A stretch of 64,000 bases of DNA from the NCBI RefSeq assembly GCF_016863535.1, contig NZ_BOPB01000020.1:62001-126000 (forward strand). Direction: 5' to 3'. The notes beneath the pieces were generated by a model. That model saw nothing but the letters and a program-made list of their open reading frames with translations, did not search any database and was not told where the DNA came from. The translations under genes were made by a program, and so were the position numbers. Numbering within the stretch: position 1 is the stretch's first letter; each line of letters opens with the position of its first letter. The stretch is from Micromonospora lutea. GTDB taxonomy: Bacteria; Actinomycetota; Actinomycetes; Mycobacteriales; Micromonosporaceae. Shown piece after piece: positions 33,077-42,495 of this stretch.

Positions 33077-34237
33077 TCAGGTGCGGAACGGACCGGTCAC
33101 GCAGTAGGTGATGCCGCCGGAGGAGGAGCCGGTGGTGCCGCGCTGGGAGGAGAAGTACAGCCGGTTGCCGGCCGGGGTGAACGCCGGGCCGCAGATTTCC
33201 GACCCGGACTGGCCGTTGATCCGCGCGAACACCGAGATCTTGTGGTCAGGGGTGATCATGCAAATTTCCATGTTCCCGCCGTCTTCGGCGACGTACAGGT
33301 CTCCGAATGTCGAGCCGGTGATGTTGTCGACGCCGGTCAGCGGCGCCGGGCCCGGATTGACCAGGTTGTCGTCGTAGGCGAGTTCGTAGGTGTTGTTGGA
33401 CAGGTTGAGCTGCCAGACTCGGTTGTCGCCCTTGGTGGTGAACCACACGGTGTTGTTCGCGTAGTGGCAGCCCTCGCCACCGTTGAACGTCTTGGCGCCG
33501 GAGACCTGGTATCGGGTGGCGGTTGGTGAGCCGTCCGGGTCGGGAACGTTCGTCCAGCTGAACGACCCGGACGTGCCCGTGCCGGCTACCAGTACCTGCA
33601 GGGTGCCGGCGGACAGGTCGCCCCAGACAGCGGGGATGAATCGGTAGAGCTTGCCGTCGGTCTCGTCCTCGGTGAGGTAGATGACCCGCCGCACCGGATC
33701 CGCGGCGGCGGCCTCGTGCTTGAACCGACCCATCGCCGGCCGGACCACGGCGGTGCCACCGAGGGGGTAGGTTTCCCAGACCCGGCCGAGGCTGACTTCC
33801 TCGCAGGACAGCCAGGTGTTCCAGGGCGTCTTGCCGCCCGCGCAGTTGTTGTTGGTGCCGGAGAGGATCCGTGAGGCACCGGTGATCGCCCCGCTGGAGT
33901 TGAACACGATCCGCGACGCGCCGCCGCCGGAGCCGGCGCTGGTCTCTGAGTTGGAGACGTATATCCAGCCGGTGCCGTTGGCGAAGACCGCGCCACCGTC
34001 CGGCGCGTTGTGCCACACGTAGGACGTGCCGGGGACGACCTGGCCCGAGCGGGCGACGATCTGGCTGGTGAACCCGGCCGGCAGTTGGATCCCGTGTGCG
34101 TTGGCCGATTGCAGCGGCCCGTACGGTCCGACCCCGTTCTGCGCCGGTGCCGCGTACGCAGCCGACCACGTGGTGAACGGCAACGCCACCGCACCCGCCC
34201 CGACCATAGTGGCCCGCAGAATGCTACGCCGGTTCAT
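33077..34237 (-). CDS. Tat-exported PhoX/DUF839-like protein
   Basis: 386 aa. The twin-arginine signal NRRSILRATMVGAGAVALPF targets it for export in folded form; cleavage is likely near AYA-AP. The mature part is a beta-propeller of the DUF839/PhoX type: TPWNTWLSCEEVS, GRFKHEAAAADP, IYLTEDETDGKLYRF, GEGCHYANNTVWFTTKGDNRVW. PhoX members are Ca/Fe alkaline phosphatases, but many DUF839 proteins are uncharacterized. No PhoP box was recognised in its upstream region. Confidence 0.82.
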   Translation of the reverse strand: MNRRSILRATMVGAGAVALPFTTWSAAYAAPAQNGVGPYGPLQSANAHGIQLPAGFTSQIVARSGQVVPGTSYVWHNAPDGGAVFANGTGWIYVSNSETSAGSGGGASRIVFNSSGAITGASRILSGTNNNCAGGKTPWNTWLSCEEVSLGRVWETYPLGGTAVVRPAMGRFKHEAAAADPVRRVIYLTEDETDGKLYRFIPAVWGDLSAGTLQVLVAGTGTSGSFSWTNVPDPDGSPTATRYQVSGAKTFNGGEGCHYANNTVWFTTKGDNRVWQLNLSNNTYELAYDDNLVNPGPAPLTGVDNITGSTFGDLYVAEDGGNMEICMITPDHKISVFARINGQSGSEICGPAFTPAGNRLYFSSQRGTTGSSSGGITYCVTGPFRT

Positions 34238-34658
34238 CGAATCTCCTCGCTGTGGGGGAGCGCTGAACGTAACCAGCCCCGGTTGCCAGGAAGTGGTACC
34301 TGAGTGAACGCTCGCTCCAGCAGCTCTGGCGATCAGCCGAACATCGAGGAGTCCGTGGTGGTGCGGATCCGGGACGCCGGAAATGTGGCTGCCCAGCGAC
34401 GCATGCCGTCCACGATGTACCGGAACGGGGTGAGCCGGGAGACCGCGCCCACGGCCTCGTAGCGACGCCGATCACCGTGCCGTCTACCGATCACAGACCC
34501 TGGCTCCGCTCGTAGCGGACGGTCGCTCGGAACTCGCCCGTGCCGCACATCCCTGCCGCCCCGATCAGTCGGTCTCCGTCGAGAATCATGCCGAGTCGAG
34601 AAGGCGCGCGCAGAGACGGGCCCCCGGGACCCGTCAACGACGGGGTACCACCAGCCGG
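34238..34658. other. 421-base gap, promoter of the PhoX-like gene and a possible gene scrap
   Basis: The part near 34238-34320 should contain the leftward promoter of the Tat protein gene; I see no clear motif. On the minus strand, about 34336-34450 reads AVSRLTPFRYIVDGMRRWAA, which resembles the tail of an ABC-2 type permease (the 'PFxYxVDGLR' end). No intact frame surrounds it, so it could be a fragment or chance. Confidence 0.3.
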
Positions 34659-37418
34659 TCACTCGCCGGCGCGGAGTACCTCGCTGAGCCGGTCGCGTCG
34701 CCGCAGCGCCGACTCGACAGGTACGACCGCGACGGCCGCCGTCAGCAGTGCCGCGCTCACCACACCGAGCAGCCACCACGGCAGAACCGCCGCCGGGTCG
34801 GCGGCTTGACCCGTCAGCAGCCGTAGCTCAAGCGGGCCGAGCATCAGGCGTGCGAGCAGGGCCCCGAGGAGCGGGCCACCCACCGCGGCGACCACGACCG
34901 GCGGCAACAGCTCTCCGGCGGCGACCCAGCGAGCGTCGCGTGGCCGCAGGCCGAGGGTCCGCAGCCGGGTCAGGGTCTGCCACCGCTCCGACGCACCCGC
35001 GGCGGCGGCGAGCGTGAGGCCGAGCAACCCCAGCGCCAGCAACACCGCAGCGGCCGTCCACGCCAGCCGTAGTAACCCTGCGGTCAGCGGAGCCACTCGC
35101 TGCGCCTGCAGGACGTCCGCGCGCAGCACGACGTCGGCAGCGACACCGCTGCTCGACACGGCCCGCGCCGCGCCGGGGCCGGTCACCCAGACGGTGTTGG
35201 GAACCACGGGCAAACCTGCGTCGGCGAGGGCCGCGGCGTCCACGATGACGACGTCGGCGGCGCCGCCGACGGAGGGAGCGGTACCGACCGCGGTGAGACG
35301 GATCGCCGGGGCACCATCCCGGGTGAGCTGCAGCCGCGTGCCGGTCGGCAGGTTGCCGTCGCTCGATCGGACCAACGCTGGGACCCCCACGAGGTCAGGG
35401 TTGGGCGTCGTGAGCCGACCCAGCGCCGGCGCGTCGGGCAGCGGGGTGGTGGCCAGCAGGCGCTGGAACGCGGCGGCGTCCACGATGACCAGACGCGGGG
35501 TGAGCAGCGTCGATTCGGTGAAGACGCGCGCCGAGTCGGTCACCTGCGCGACGACGACCTGCCCAACCCCGGGCGCGGCAGCGATGCGCTCGGCGAGTGC
35601 GGGCGTCGCGGCCTCGACGTCGGCACCGACGTCGAGGCGGGCGTCGGCGCCGACGGTGCTCCACGCACTGTCGGTCAGACCCCGGGCGACGGTGGCGCCG
35701 ACGACAAGCGCGAACGACGCGAGCGCCGTGGCGCTGACCAGAACCAGCAGCGGCAGTACGCGTCCGGCCGTTGCGGCCGCCCGCGCGGCACCGAACACGG
35801 CCAGCGGGCGGCGCGAGCGCAGGGCCTGTCGGAGGGCGAAGCGCACTCCCACGGGCAGCAGCCGCAGCAAGGCGAGCGCGCCGGCGAGCACGCCCAGAGC
35901 GACGGCGCTGACCGGTAGCACCAGGTCGCCGGTCAGCTCACCGGTGTCGCCGTCGGAAGCGACAGGCAGGAGCCCGCGCTGGTGCAGGGTGACGAAGGCG
36001 GCGACCGCGGCGACCAGGACAGCGGCGTCCACGGCGGCGCGGCGCAGCTTGCCGGTGGCCAGCGTCCAGCGCCGAGCGGCCGGGTTGGCGGGCTGGCGCT
36101 GGTCCCGGCTGGCGCGGGCAACGGCCAGGGTCCCGAACGCCGGCCCGGCGAGAGCACCGGCCAGGACCGCGGGAACGGTCCAGGTCCACGAGACACCCGG
36201 AGCAGCTGCGCGGGCAAGTGCGAGCCCGACGGCGGCGGCCGACAGAGACACCACGGTGGACTCGATGATCAGTTCCGCACCGAGGTCGGGTAGCGCCGCA
36301 CCACGTTGCCGGGCGGCGTTCAGCGCCGGGGTACGGCGGCGAACCAGCAGGTCGGCGGTGAGCAGCAGGACCAGCACCGTGACGGTCAGGACTCCGGTGA
36401 GCAGGACGGCGGCCTGTGCGGAAGCGGCGCTGATCTGTGTACGGGCGTCGCGCAGGACGGTGTCGAGCTGTGATTCCCACTTCAGAGACTGGTCGCGAAC
36501 GCTTGACGGGCCGGAGGCTGCCTTGAGCTTGACCACCTGACTGGCGAGCCTCGCGGTGGCGTTCCAGGCGAGCGCCTCGGGTTCGGGGGCGAACTGGACG
36601 GTGCGCCGCAGCTGGTCCTCGTCGAAGGCGAGCCGTGCGTCCGGCAGCGACTCGCGCGACAGCAGGCCGGCGAACCGGGTGGTGCCCACACCGTCGGCGC
36701 CGGGCACGGGATGCAGGAGCGCCGGGATGAGCCGCCAGGCGGGGTCGGCGCTGTCCACGGGTCGGTAGATCCCGCTGATGTGGACGTCTTTGTCGGGACC
36801 CTGGCCGTCCCGGACCGGGATTCGATCGCCGGGGCCGAGGTCGAGTGCCGCAGCCTCCGCCTCGGAGAGGCCGACCTGCACCGGCCAGGGCGGTCCGTTG
36901 GAGGGGATCTCGATGGACCGTTCGGGGACCGCGGGGCCGGGCGCGCTGCCGGCGATCCAGGTCACGTCCGGACCGCCAAGATCACCAGCCAGGTAGGCGA
37001 CCTGGAAGGTGCGCGGCACGCTGCCGCCGGTGATGCTGAGGATCGGACTGTCGACCACCGCGATGGGCGGGAGCAGCGCGGCGTCCAGGTCGGGCCCGAG
37101 CAGGTATGTCGCCCGGGCGCGGAAGTCGTCGACGTCGTCGGCGAGGCGGGGTAACCGGACCCGTCCGCCGGTCGGGCCGTCGTCGCGTTCCCAGTTGGCG
37201 TGTACGAGGACGTTCGAGGCGTGGCCGGCGCGGCGGACCGCGTCGTGGACGGCGTTGTCGGCGGCGGCACGGAGCAGCGCCGGTGCGGCCCCGGCGAGCA
37301 GCGCGACGCCCGCGATGACGGCGGCGGTGAGCAGCAGCGGTCCGACGTCGGTACGGCCACGGCCACGGACGCTGGGCCAGTGCGGTGCCGGCCACCGGCG
37401 AGCCAGCCACCGGTTCAC
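34659..37418 (-). CDS. Large FtsX-type ABC permease (second)
   Basis: 919 aa. An N-terminal helix (VGPLLLTAAVIAGVALLAGAAPALL, about 24-48) precedes a large extracytoplasmic domain, then FtsX-type membrane cores at about 440-660 and 790-905, the last ending ALRRRDRLSEVLRAGE. GTG 37418 overlaps the stop of the first permease gene by 4 bases; longer upstream frames are not coding-like. Large two-core FtsX permeases pair with LolD/MacB-type ATPases for export or cell-envelope functions. Last gene of a four-gene operon. Confidence 0.82.
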   Translation of the reverse strand: MNRWLARRWPAPHWPSVRGRGRTDVGPLLLTAAVIAGVALLAGAAPALLRAAADNAVHDAVRRAGHASNVLVHANWERDDGPTGGRVRLPRLADDVDDFRARATYLLGPDLDAALLPPIAVVDSPILSITGGSVPRTFQVAYLAGDLGGPDVTWIAGSAPGPAVPERSIEIPSNGPPWPVQVGLSEAEAAALDLGPGDRIPVRDGQGPDKDVHISGIYRPVDSADPAWRLIPALLHPVPGADGVGTTRFAGLLSRESLPDARLAFDEDQLRRTVQFAPEPEALAWNATARLASQVVKLKAASGPSSVRDQSLKWESQLDTVLRDARTQISAASAQAAVLLTGVLTVTVLVLLLTADLLVRRRTPALNAARQRGAALPDLGAELIIESTVVSLSAAAVGLALARAAAPGVSWTWTVPAVLAGALAGPAFGTLAVARASRDQRQPANPAARRWTLATGKLRRAAVDAAVLVAAVAAFVTLHQRGLLPVASDGDTGELTGDLVLPVSAVALGVLAGALALLRLLPVGVRFALRQALRSRRPLAVFGAARAAATAGRVLPLLVLVSATALASFALVVGATVARGLTDSAWSTVGADARLDVGADVEAATPALAERIAAAPGVGQVVVAQVTDSARVFTESTLLTPRLVIVDAAAFQRLLATTPLPDAPALGRLTTPNPDLVGVPALVRSSDGNLPTGTRLQLTRDGAPAIRLTAVGTAPSVGGAADVVIVDAAALADAGLPVVPNTVWVTGPGAARAVSSSGVAADVVLRADVLQAQRVAPLTAGLLRLAWTAAAVLLALGLLGLTLAAAAGASERWQTLTRLRTLGLRPRDARWVAAGELLPPVVVAAVGGPLLGALLARLMLGPLELRLLTGQAADPAAVLPWWLLGVVSAALLTAAVAVVPVESALRRRDRLSEVLRAGE

Positions 37419-40400
37419 GGCGCCACCCGCAGGTGCGCGGCGTCGGCCCGGCGAACCTGGACGATGACCACAACGGCGACCGCCACCATGCATCCGGCCA
37501 CGAGTCCGGCGAGCAGCGCGACCTCGGCTGGCCACGGCCAGTGTGGCTGGACGGCCGGAACGGGCGCGGCGCCGGTGTCGGAGCGTACGAGCAGGGGAGC
37601 GACGACGCGGGTGGCGAGCGCGCCGACGGCCGCGCCCGCCGCGAGCAGAGGAAGCAGAACGCCGGCGTGCTGGCCGAACAGCACGGCCCGGATACCGCGT
37701 CGGGACATCCCCAGGCCGCGCAGCCGCGCCACCTCGACGGCGCGGACCTGCAGGTCGTACGTGACGTGCAGGACGACGCCGGTGAGCAGCAGCAGGGCGG
37801 CAGCCGGAACGATCAGCCGGATCGCGGCTGGCAGCCCGGCGTGCAGCGGGCCACTGGTGAGACGGGCGGTCTCCGCCTCGCGGGTCGTGACGGTGCCCAG
37901 GTGCAGGGCCGTGGCCCGTTCGGCGGCACCGGGACCGGCTGGGTGGCCGACCCACCAGGCGTCGACCGGGAAGGTCAGGTCGCCGGTGAGGACGCGGGCG
38001 CGGGACAGCGTGTCCAGGTCGGCCAGGACGGCGACGGCACCGGGGGCGGACGGCACGGTTGGCACGACCTCGGTGACGACGATCGGGACGGGCGTGGCGC
38101 CGACCGTGACGCTGAGCTGGCTGCCGGCCTCGGCTCCGACCTCGTTGGCGAAGCGGCTGGAGACGGCGACGGGCACCGGGCCGGGATCCGGGAAGGCGGT
38201 GGCGACGAGGGCGCGGGCGGCGTCCTCGCCGCCGCCGAGGTCGACCGTCGCCGCCATCCGCAGCGCGGTTCCCGTCGGCGCGGCGGAGAGCACGACGGTC
38301 GGGTCACTCACCCTGCTCGGGACCGGCGGCACGGACGTGGCGGTCCACTCCGATCCCTCAGCCGATCCGGTGGGCGGCACGGTGAGGGTGACGGCCAGGG
38401 CGGTGCGGCCACCGCCCACGGACCCGACATCCGGCCCGGCCGCCACCGGCAGGGACACCGCGACGAGGCGCAGTCCGTCGCCGGTAGCGCACTCGGGCAG
38501 CCGGTGCTCCCGGCCGTCGAGCGGCACGGGAGAACCGGCACAGGGTATGCGCAGACCGGTGGCGTCCTGCAGCAGCAGCCGAGGCGTGACGGTGAGCGAC
38601 GTGTCACCGGTCGCGGTGCCGCTCAACACGAGCGGGGCACCAGCCGGAACGGGCAGGCCGATGACGCGGGTCGGTGGGGCGAGCCTCGCTGCCACGTCCG
38701 TCCAGGTGCGGTCGCGGTCGAGCCGCCCGCGCAGCAGCGCGTCGGCGCGGGTGGTGTCGACGGCGACCAGGCGCGGCGCATCGCCGGCGGTGCCGAGCCA
38801 CTGACCGACGGCGGTACCGCGGTCGAGGACCGGACTCACTGCTCCCGCCGTGGCCGCGCCGACGACCGCGCCCTCTCCGGCCACCGGAGCCGTGTCGAGG
38901 GTGAGGGCCAGGTCGGTGCCGACGGAAAGCGCCGCCTGGTCGCGCTGTGACTGGTGCCATGTGGCGTCGAAGGCGAGGCCGAAGGTCCCGGCCGCGCAGG
39001 CCAGCCCGACGAGCAGTCCGGCGGCGACCGCCTGGGGCCGGCGGGCGGCCTCGGAAACCGCGAGCGGAAGCGCCAGCCCACGGGCACGGTACGCCAACCG
39101 GTCGGCGCCGCGCAGGGCGGGCAGTACCACCCGCAGCGCCAGGGCGACGCCTGTGGTGAGCAGCAGCGCCGGCGCGAGCACCCGGACCACGTCGGCGCGT
39201 GGGCTGGCGGCGGTGGGTTGCGCGTACAACTGCCACCATGCGATGGCGGCGAAAACCGCGAGCATCAGGTCGACGCCGGATCGGGCCAGCAGTTCGTGGC
39301 GCGTGTGTCGGTCGCCGGCTGCCGGGCGCGTTCGGATCGCCAGGATGGTGAGTACCGCGGCGAGCAGCAGCGCGCCGCCTGCGACCGCCAGGACCTGGGC
39401 GCCGGTGATGGCCGGCCGGACGGCCAGACCGGCGCCGTCCAGCGACGGCAGACGGGTCAGGCCGGCGTGCAGGGCCGACGAGGCCGGTATCGCGAGCGCG
39501 GCGGCGACGACGGCGACGAGCCCGGCATCAAGTGTCGCGGTGGCGGCCAGTTGCCGGCGGCTGGTGCCGAGGGCGGACCGCAGGGCGGTTTCGTCCGCGC
39601 GCATGTCCGCGGTCAGCCGGCCGGCGAGGACGAGTGCCGTCGCGGCCAGGACACCGCCGAGGACGGCGATGGCGAGCACGACGGCGGCGGTGACATGCCG
39701 TTGATCGTCGGCGGCCCGCAGGGTCAGCGGCAGCTCGGAGGAGACACGGGCGAGCCGGACGCGGTCGCCGAGGGTGCCGGCCAGCCGGCGGTCGGCAGTG
39801 CGGACGGCCTCGGCCGCGGTCTCCAGGTCGCGGCGGTTGGCCTGGGACAGGTCCGGATGGGCGGTGACCTCCATCCGGTTGACGGTGGCGCCGGTGGTGA
39901 CCAGGTCGGCGAGGTCGACGAGAAACGGACCGTAGGCGTTGACCGGCTGCTGGAAGCGGCCGTCCCGGTAGCCCATGGCGGAGCCTGCCGCGGCCAGCGG
40001 GTCGCGGTCCCAGCCCCGCCCCGGCAACGGGCGTACCACACCGACGACGGTCACGTCGATGGCCGGGACGGGCGGGTGGGCAAGCTCGGTGCCGAGGCGT
40101 ACCCGGCGACCGGGGGCGAGGCCGATCAGCTGGGCGGTGGACTCCAGCACCACAGCGTCACCACGGTCGTGCGGCCAACGCCCGGCGACCAGCTCGGCTC
40201 GGGTCGCCAGGTCGTCCAGCCCCGACAGGTACGCCTGGGCTCCGACGGTGGTGCCCGGGGCGAGCGCGGGCGGCAGCGCCCGCAGCACTGTCGACGCCCG
40301 CGTGGTCGTGGTCACCGGGAATGGCGCGAGCGCGTCGGTCACCACATCGCGGGTGTCGACGGCGACGGAGCGCGCGTCCCGGCCCTCGACGGTGCCGGTG

Positions 40401-40585
40401 TAGACGGTCACGTCGACGGCGGCGGGGGCGGCGCGGGCCATGGCGACCTCCAGCGCTCGCTCGGCGGTGCGGGTGCTCAGCAGGGTGCAGGTGCCCAGCA
40501 GGGTCGCACCGACCGTGACGACCCCGATGAGCGCCGCCAGCAACGGCCACTGCGCGCGGGCGCGCCGGCTGACCAGCCTCAGCAT
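37415..40585 (-). CDS. Large FtsX-type ABC permease (first)
   Basis: 1056 aa. N-terminal helix (WPLLAALIGVVTVGATLLG, residues 13-31), a long exported domain, then FtsX-like cores at about 300-420 (VTAAVVLAIAVLGGVLAATALVLA) and 920-1040, with the C-terminal helix VALLAGLVAGCMVAVAVVVIV. It starts 7 bases after the ATPase stop. With the 919-aa permease it likely forms a heterodimeric transporter. The substrate is unknown; peptide, lipid or lipoprotein export is the usual range. Confidence 0.82.
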   Translation of the reverse strand: MLRLVSRRARAQWPLLAALIGVVTVGATLLGTCTLLSTRTAERALEVAMARAAPAAVDVTVYTGTVEGRDARSVAVDTRDVVTDALAPFPVTTTTRASTVLRALPPALAPGTTVGAQAYLSGLDDLATRAELVAGRWPHDRGDAVVLESTAQLIGLAPGRRVRLGTELAHPPVPAIDVTVVGVVRPLPGRGWDRDPLAAAGSAMGYRDGRFQQPVNAYGPFLVDLADLVTTGATVNRMEVTAHPDLSQANRRDLETAAEAVRTADRRLAGTLGDRVRLARVSSELPLTLRAADDQRHVTAAVVLAIAVLGGVLAATALVLAGRLTADMRADETALRSALGTSRRQLAATATLDAGLVAVVAAALAIPASSALHAGLTRLPSLDGAGLAVRPAITGAQVLAVAGGALLLAAVLTILAIRTRPAAGDRHTRHELLARSGVDLMLAVFAAIAWWQLYAQPTAASPRADVVRVLAPALLLTTGVALALRVVLPALRGADRLAYRARGLALPLAVSEAARRPQAVAAGLLVGLACAAGTFGLAFDATWHQSQRDQAALSVGTDLALTLDTAPVAGEGAVVGAATAGAVSPVLDRGTAVGQWLGTAGDAPRLVAVDTTRADALLRGRLDRDRTWTDVAARLAPPTRVIGLPVPAGAPLVLSGTATGDTSLTVTPRLLLQDATGLRIPCAGSPVPLDGREHRLPECATGDGLRLVAVSLPVAAGPDVGSVGGGRTALAVTLTVPPTGSAEGSEWTATSVPPVPSRVSDPTVVLSAAPTGTALRMAATVDLGGGEDAARALVATAFPDPGPVPVAVSSRFANEVGAEAGSQLSVTVGATPVPIVVTEVVPTVPSAPGAVAVLADLDTLSRARVLTGDLTFPVDAWWVGHPAGPGAAERATALHLGTVTTREAETARLTSGPLHAGLPAAIRLIVPAAALLLLTGVVLHVTYDLQVRAVEVARLRGLGMSRRGIRAVLFGQHAGVLLPLLAAGAAVGALATRVVAPLLVRSDTGAAPVPAVQPHWPWPAEVALLAGLVAGCMVAVAVVVIVQVRRADAAHLRVAP

Positions 40586-40592
40586 CGGCGCG

Positions 40593-41315
40593 TCACCTGG
40601 CGTCCGGCACGGGCTCGTCCGGTTGCCCGGCCGCCTCTTCGGCGAGCTGCCCGTCCTGGATGTGGATCACCCGGTCGGCCAATGCCATCATCACCGGATC
40701 GTGGGTGGACACGAGGGCGGTGACACCTTCGGATTCGACCACCCCACGCAGCAGGGCCATCACCGACAGGCCGGTCTCAGCGTCCAACTGCCCGGTGGGC
40801 TCGTCGGCGATCAGTAGCCGGGGCGAGGCGGCCAGCGCGCGGGCGATCGCCACCCGCTGCTGCTGGCCACCGGACAACTCGGCCGGCCGCTGCCGGGCGT
40901 GGTCGGCCAAGCCAACCAGCTCCAGCAGCAACTCGACCCGCCGCTCGCGCTCGGCCGGAGCGACACGCGCCAGTCGCAGCGGGGCGGCGACGTTCTCCGC
41001 AGCCGACAGCACCGGGATCAACCCGAAGCTCTGGAAGACGTACGACACCTTCTCCCGTCGCAGCCGGGACAGGCCGTCCTCGTCGAGCGCGGTGACGTCG
41101 GTGCCGTCGACGTGCACGCTGCCGGCGTCCGGGCGATCCAGGCCGCCGATGGTGTTGAGCAGGGTGGTCTTGCCCGAGCCGGACCGGCCGACGAGCGCCA
41201 CCATGGAACCGGCGGCCACATCGAACGACACGCCACGCAGAGCGTGTACGACGGTCGGCCCGGTGCGGAAGCGCCGGTGCACGCCGCGCACCCGCAGCAG
41301 CGGTGCGCTGCTCAT
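40593..41315 (-). CDS. ABC ATPase (LolD/MacB-like)
   Basis: 240-aa ATP-binding subunit. Walker A GRSGSGKTTL, Q-loop VFQSFGLIPVLSA, signature LSGGQQQRVAIARAL, Walker B LLIADEPTG and the H-loop LVSTHDPVM are all intact. The ATG overlaps the stop of the upstream ATPase gene. It is the standard partner of FtsX-type permeases. Confidence 0.9.
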   Translation of the reverse strand: MSSAPLLRVRGVHRRFRTGPTVVHALRGVSFDVAAGSMVALVGRSGSGKTTLLNTIGGLDRPDAGSVHVDGTDVTALDEDGLSRLRREKVSYVFQSFGLIPVLSAAENVAAPLRLARVAPAERERRVELLLELVGLADHARQRPAELSGGQQQRVAIARALAASPRLLIADEPTGQLDAETGLSVMALLRGVVESEGVTALVSTHDPVMMALADRVIHIQDGQLAEEAAGQPDEPVPDAR

Positions 41316-42244
41316 TCGCCGCGTCCCGAGTCGGGGCGGATCGTGATGTGGTCGGGTTCCAGGGCCAGCCGGACCCGCCGGGTCAGCGCCAGCGCCTGGC
41401 GGAAGTCGCGGGGCACCTGCACCCGCCCGGCCCGGTCCATCACGGCGTACTCCTCGGCGATCATGTGCGTGTCGCCCTCCGCGTCGACGGTGGCGCGGCG
41501 CAGCACCTCGCTGCTGGTGCGCCCATCCCGGATCGCGACGGTCCGTTCGACCTGGCCGCTGACCTCCGGATCGTGGGTCACCACGACAACGGTGACGCCG
41601 TAGCGCCGGTTGACGTCCCGCAGCACGCCGAAGACCTCCGCGGACGTGGCGGCGTCCAGCTCGCCGGTCGGCTCGTCGGCGAGCAGGACCCGCGGCTGAT
41701 TGGCCAGCGCCACCGCGATCGCGACCCGCATCTGCTGTCCCCCGGAGAGTTGCCCGGGACGCCGGTCGGCGCAGTCGGCCACACCGAGGCTGTCCAGCAG
41801 TTCGGCCGCGCGCTCTCGACGCTCCTGCTTCGCGACACGGGCCGCCGTCATCGGCAGGTCCACCATCTCCCGAGCAGTCAGGTAAGGAATCAGGTTGCTG
41901 GCGGTCTGCTGCCGTACGAACCCGACGGTGTGCCGCCGGTAGTCCACCCGCTCCGCGCGGGACATCGCCAGCAGATTCCAGCGGTCGACCCGGACCCGCC
42001 CGGCGGTGGGGGCGTCGATGCCGGCCAGGATGGACAGCAGCGTCGACTTGCCCGACCCGGAGGCACCGACGACGGCGACCAGCTCACCGCTCTCCACAGC
42101 CAGGTCCAGTCCCTGCAGTGCCTGCACCTCGATCGAACCGGTCTGGTAGATCCGCACCAGGTTCTCGCACACGATGAGCGCGTCCCGGCCGAACTCGGGC
42201 GTCCGCGCGGTCGGCTGCGGCAGGGACGGCGGTGTACTGGACAT
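41312..42244 (-). CDS. ABC ATPase with C-terminal AbrB-like extension
   Basis: 310 aa. First domain: a complete ABC ATPase (Walker A GASGSGKSTL, Q-loop FVRQQTASNLIPYLTA, signature LSGGQQMRVAIAVAL, Walker B VLLADEPTG, switch VVTHDPEVS). The last 45 residues read MDRAGRVQVPRDFRQALAL, then RVRLALEPDHITIRP, which matches the SpoVT/AbrB swapped-hairpin pattern. ATG 42244 has GGAGG 5 bases upstream. It heads the operon. The tail may dimerize the ATPases or bind a partner or DNA (inference). The 251-base gap 42245-42495 upstream should hold the operon promoter; no motif is clear. Confidence 0.85.
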   Translation of the reverse strand: MSSTPPSLPQPTARTPEFGRDALIVCENLVRIYQTGSIEVQALQGLDLAVESGELVAVVGASGSGKSTLLSILAGIDAPTAGRVRVDRWNLLAMSRAERVDYRRHTVGFVRQQTASNLIPYLTAREMVDLPMTAARVAKQERRERAAELLDSLGVADCADRRPGQLSGGQQMRVAIAVALANQPRVLLADEPTGELDAATSAEVFGVLRDVNRRYGVTVVVVTHDPEVSGQVERTVAIRDGRTSSEVLRRATVDAEGDTHMIAEEYAVMDRAGRVQVPRDFRQALALTRRVRLALEPDHITIRPDSGRGE

Positions 42245-42495
42245 TCCGTCCTCCGTCCGAATCCTGCCGATGTCGAGCCTGCCGGAGATGGCGGTCAGGC
42301 CCACCGGTCAGGCACGTGGTGTCACCTGGCCGGCAAGTGTGGCCGCCCCCGACTGCTCCTGCCGACGCAGATTGAAGCAGTTTCGCAATCGGTGGGCCAG
42401 CCCGGTTCGGGGGAGGTCGGGTGCGGCGCGCTGTCCGATCGCGCCAGCGCAGGGGTGTCTGCAGCGCTCGCCGAGGCGGCAGCGACCGTCGCCGG

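Noticed and set aside
35014..36540. 508-codon plus-strand frame opposite the ABC permease
   Set aside because: Ser/Thr/Ala/Arg-rich shadow translation without motifs; the permease has membrane helices and coupling to neighbours.
37419..37955. Upstream extension of the second permease frame
   Set aside because: Arg/Pro/His-rich sequence overlapping the first permease; GTG 37418 gives a proper N-terminal helix and a 4-base overlap.
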